Below are positions 19,184 through 19,412 of a DNA stretch of 19,412 nt, in pieces. Every line of letters starts with the position of its first letter. Within the stretch, counting starts at the first letter, position 1. The DNA is from Hydnum rufescens UP504. Lineage: Eukaryota; Basidiomycota; Agaricomycetes; Cantharellales; Hydnaceae. The stretch covers positions 1-19,412 of the forward strand of contig MU129387.1 of the NCBI GenBank assembly GCA_014904985.1. Reading direction: 5' to 3'. Under the pieces are notes generated by a model. The model made no database searches and was not told where the DNA came from. It saw nothing but the letters and a program-made list of their open reading frames with translations. The translations under genes and the position numbers were made by a program.

Positions 19184-19412
19184 CTCCTCCGCCCACCTCC
19201 AGTCCGGTTCTCCACTTATTTCCCTCGCCCAAGTCCACTTTGCTTCCGGCTTGATTCCGGTTTGACTCCGGTCCAACCCTATCTTGGTTTCATTTCCTTT
19301 TCATTTCCCTTTCATTTCCCATTGCTTCCGGTTCACCCCCTGGCCGAGTTCCTGTTCCTGTTCCTGTTCCTGTCCCCCTTGTAACCACCTCCAGTTTAGC
19401 GATCACTCCCCC
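19184..19412. other. Low-complexity pyrimidine-rich end, nothing recognised
   Basis: Plus strand is C/T-rich with scattered TCCGG motifs and many intact CpG. It is either the 5' untranslated region or a disordered gag N-terminus of the chromovirus; no LTR end or primer binding site was seen. Confidence 0.45.
19349..19372. repeat. Hexamer repeat (TTCCTG)4
   Basis: Four perfect TTCCTG units near the window end, encoding alternating Gln-Glu on the minus strand in one frame. A neighbouring C/T-rich stretch (about 19288-19321) repeats CATTTCC three times. Confidence 0.85.

Larger units (their letters stand above)
11656..19412 (-). mobile_element. Ty3/gypsy chromovirus with an extra third ORF (incomplete at 5' end)
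   Basis: Minus-strand element occupying the right 7.7 kb: 3' LTR (11656-12168), polypurine tract, ORF3, pol (protease, RT, RNase H, integrase, chromodomain) and the C-terminal part of gag. The 5' LTR and probably the capsid part of gag lie outside or are missing. The 5-bp stretch before the LTR (ATGAG, 11651-11655) would be the target duplication, but the other copy is out of view. Gene order PR-RT-RH-IN marks Ty3/gypsy; the chromodomain marks the chromovirus branch, to which basidiomycete elements such as marY1-like families belong (from memory). The reading frames are broken mainly by TGA codons, so this copy is dead but comparatively young and CpG-rich. Confidence 0.92.

Noticed and set aside
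1..19412. tRNA, rRNA, CRISPR or intact host genes
   Set aside because: Looked for on both strands by eye; none could be supported.

Overview
The window reads as a transposon graveyard from a mushroom-forming basidiomycete (Agaricomycetes). I infer this from the element families: Ty3/gypsy polyproteins of mushroom type, a Plavaka-type transposase with a short intron, a KDZ-type transposase tail, and a possible gag-like ORF1. No intact host gene is supported. Family names come from motif recognition and memory; no search could be run.

Layout. 1-2953 (minus): 5'-truncated, decayed Ty3/gypsy gag-protease-RT. 2999-3102: a run of hairpins. 3151-3723: a tandemly duplicated 288-bp unit. 4081-7265 (plus): a decayed Plavaka transposase gene with a 49-nt intron. 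It is split by an old solo LTR (plus, 5-bp duplication CAGGT), which is itself split by a younger solo LTR of the same family in the opposite orientation (5-bp duplication ATAAT). 7455-8267 (plus): a gag-like or uncharacterised broken ORF. 8268-9311: unassigned. 9312-9923 (plus): C-terminal remnant of a KDZ transposase. 10060-10532: solo LTR with duplication GCTTT, a relative of the LTR of the right-hand element. 10533-11655: unassigned, with a 162-bp repeat. 11656-19412 (minus): a large, younger Ty3/gypsy chromovirus. In transcription order it has gag (C-terminal part), pol (protease, RT, RNase H, integrase, chromodomain), a third ORF, a polypurine tract and the 3' LTR. Its 5' LTR lies beyond the window.

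The most interesting item is the third ORF (12198-14027). It spans 610 codons, lies between pol and the 3' LTR where an env would sit, begins with an ATG that overlaps the pol stop as ATGA, and ends in TAA 29 nt before the LTR. I do not recognise the protein.

The second theme is decay. About 30 in-frame stops across five unrelated coding relics are all TGA, many at positions where the family has Arg (CGA to TGA). Catalytic residues of three enzymes are lost by changes that fit CpG to CpA. Two LTR copies compared directly show CpG replaced by TpG or CpA. This points to methyl-cytosine decay at CpG as the main mutational force, with CpG content tracking insertion age: the right-hand element and the inner LTR are CpG-rich and young, the rest old.
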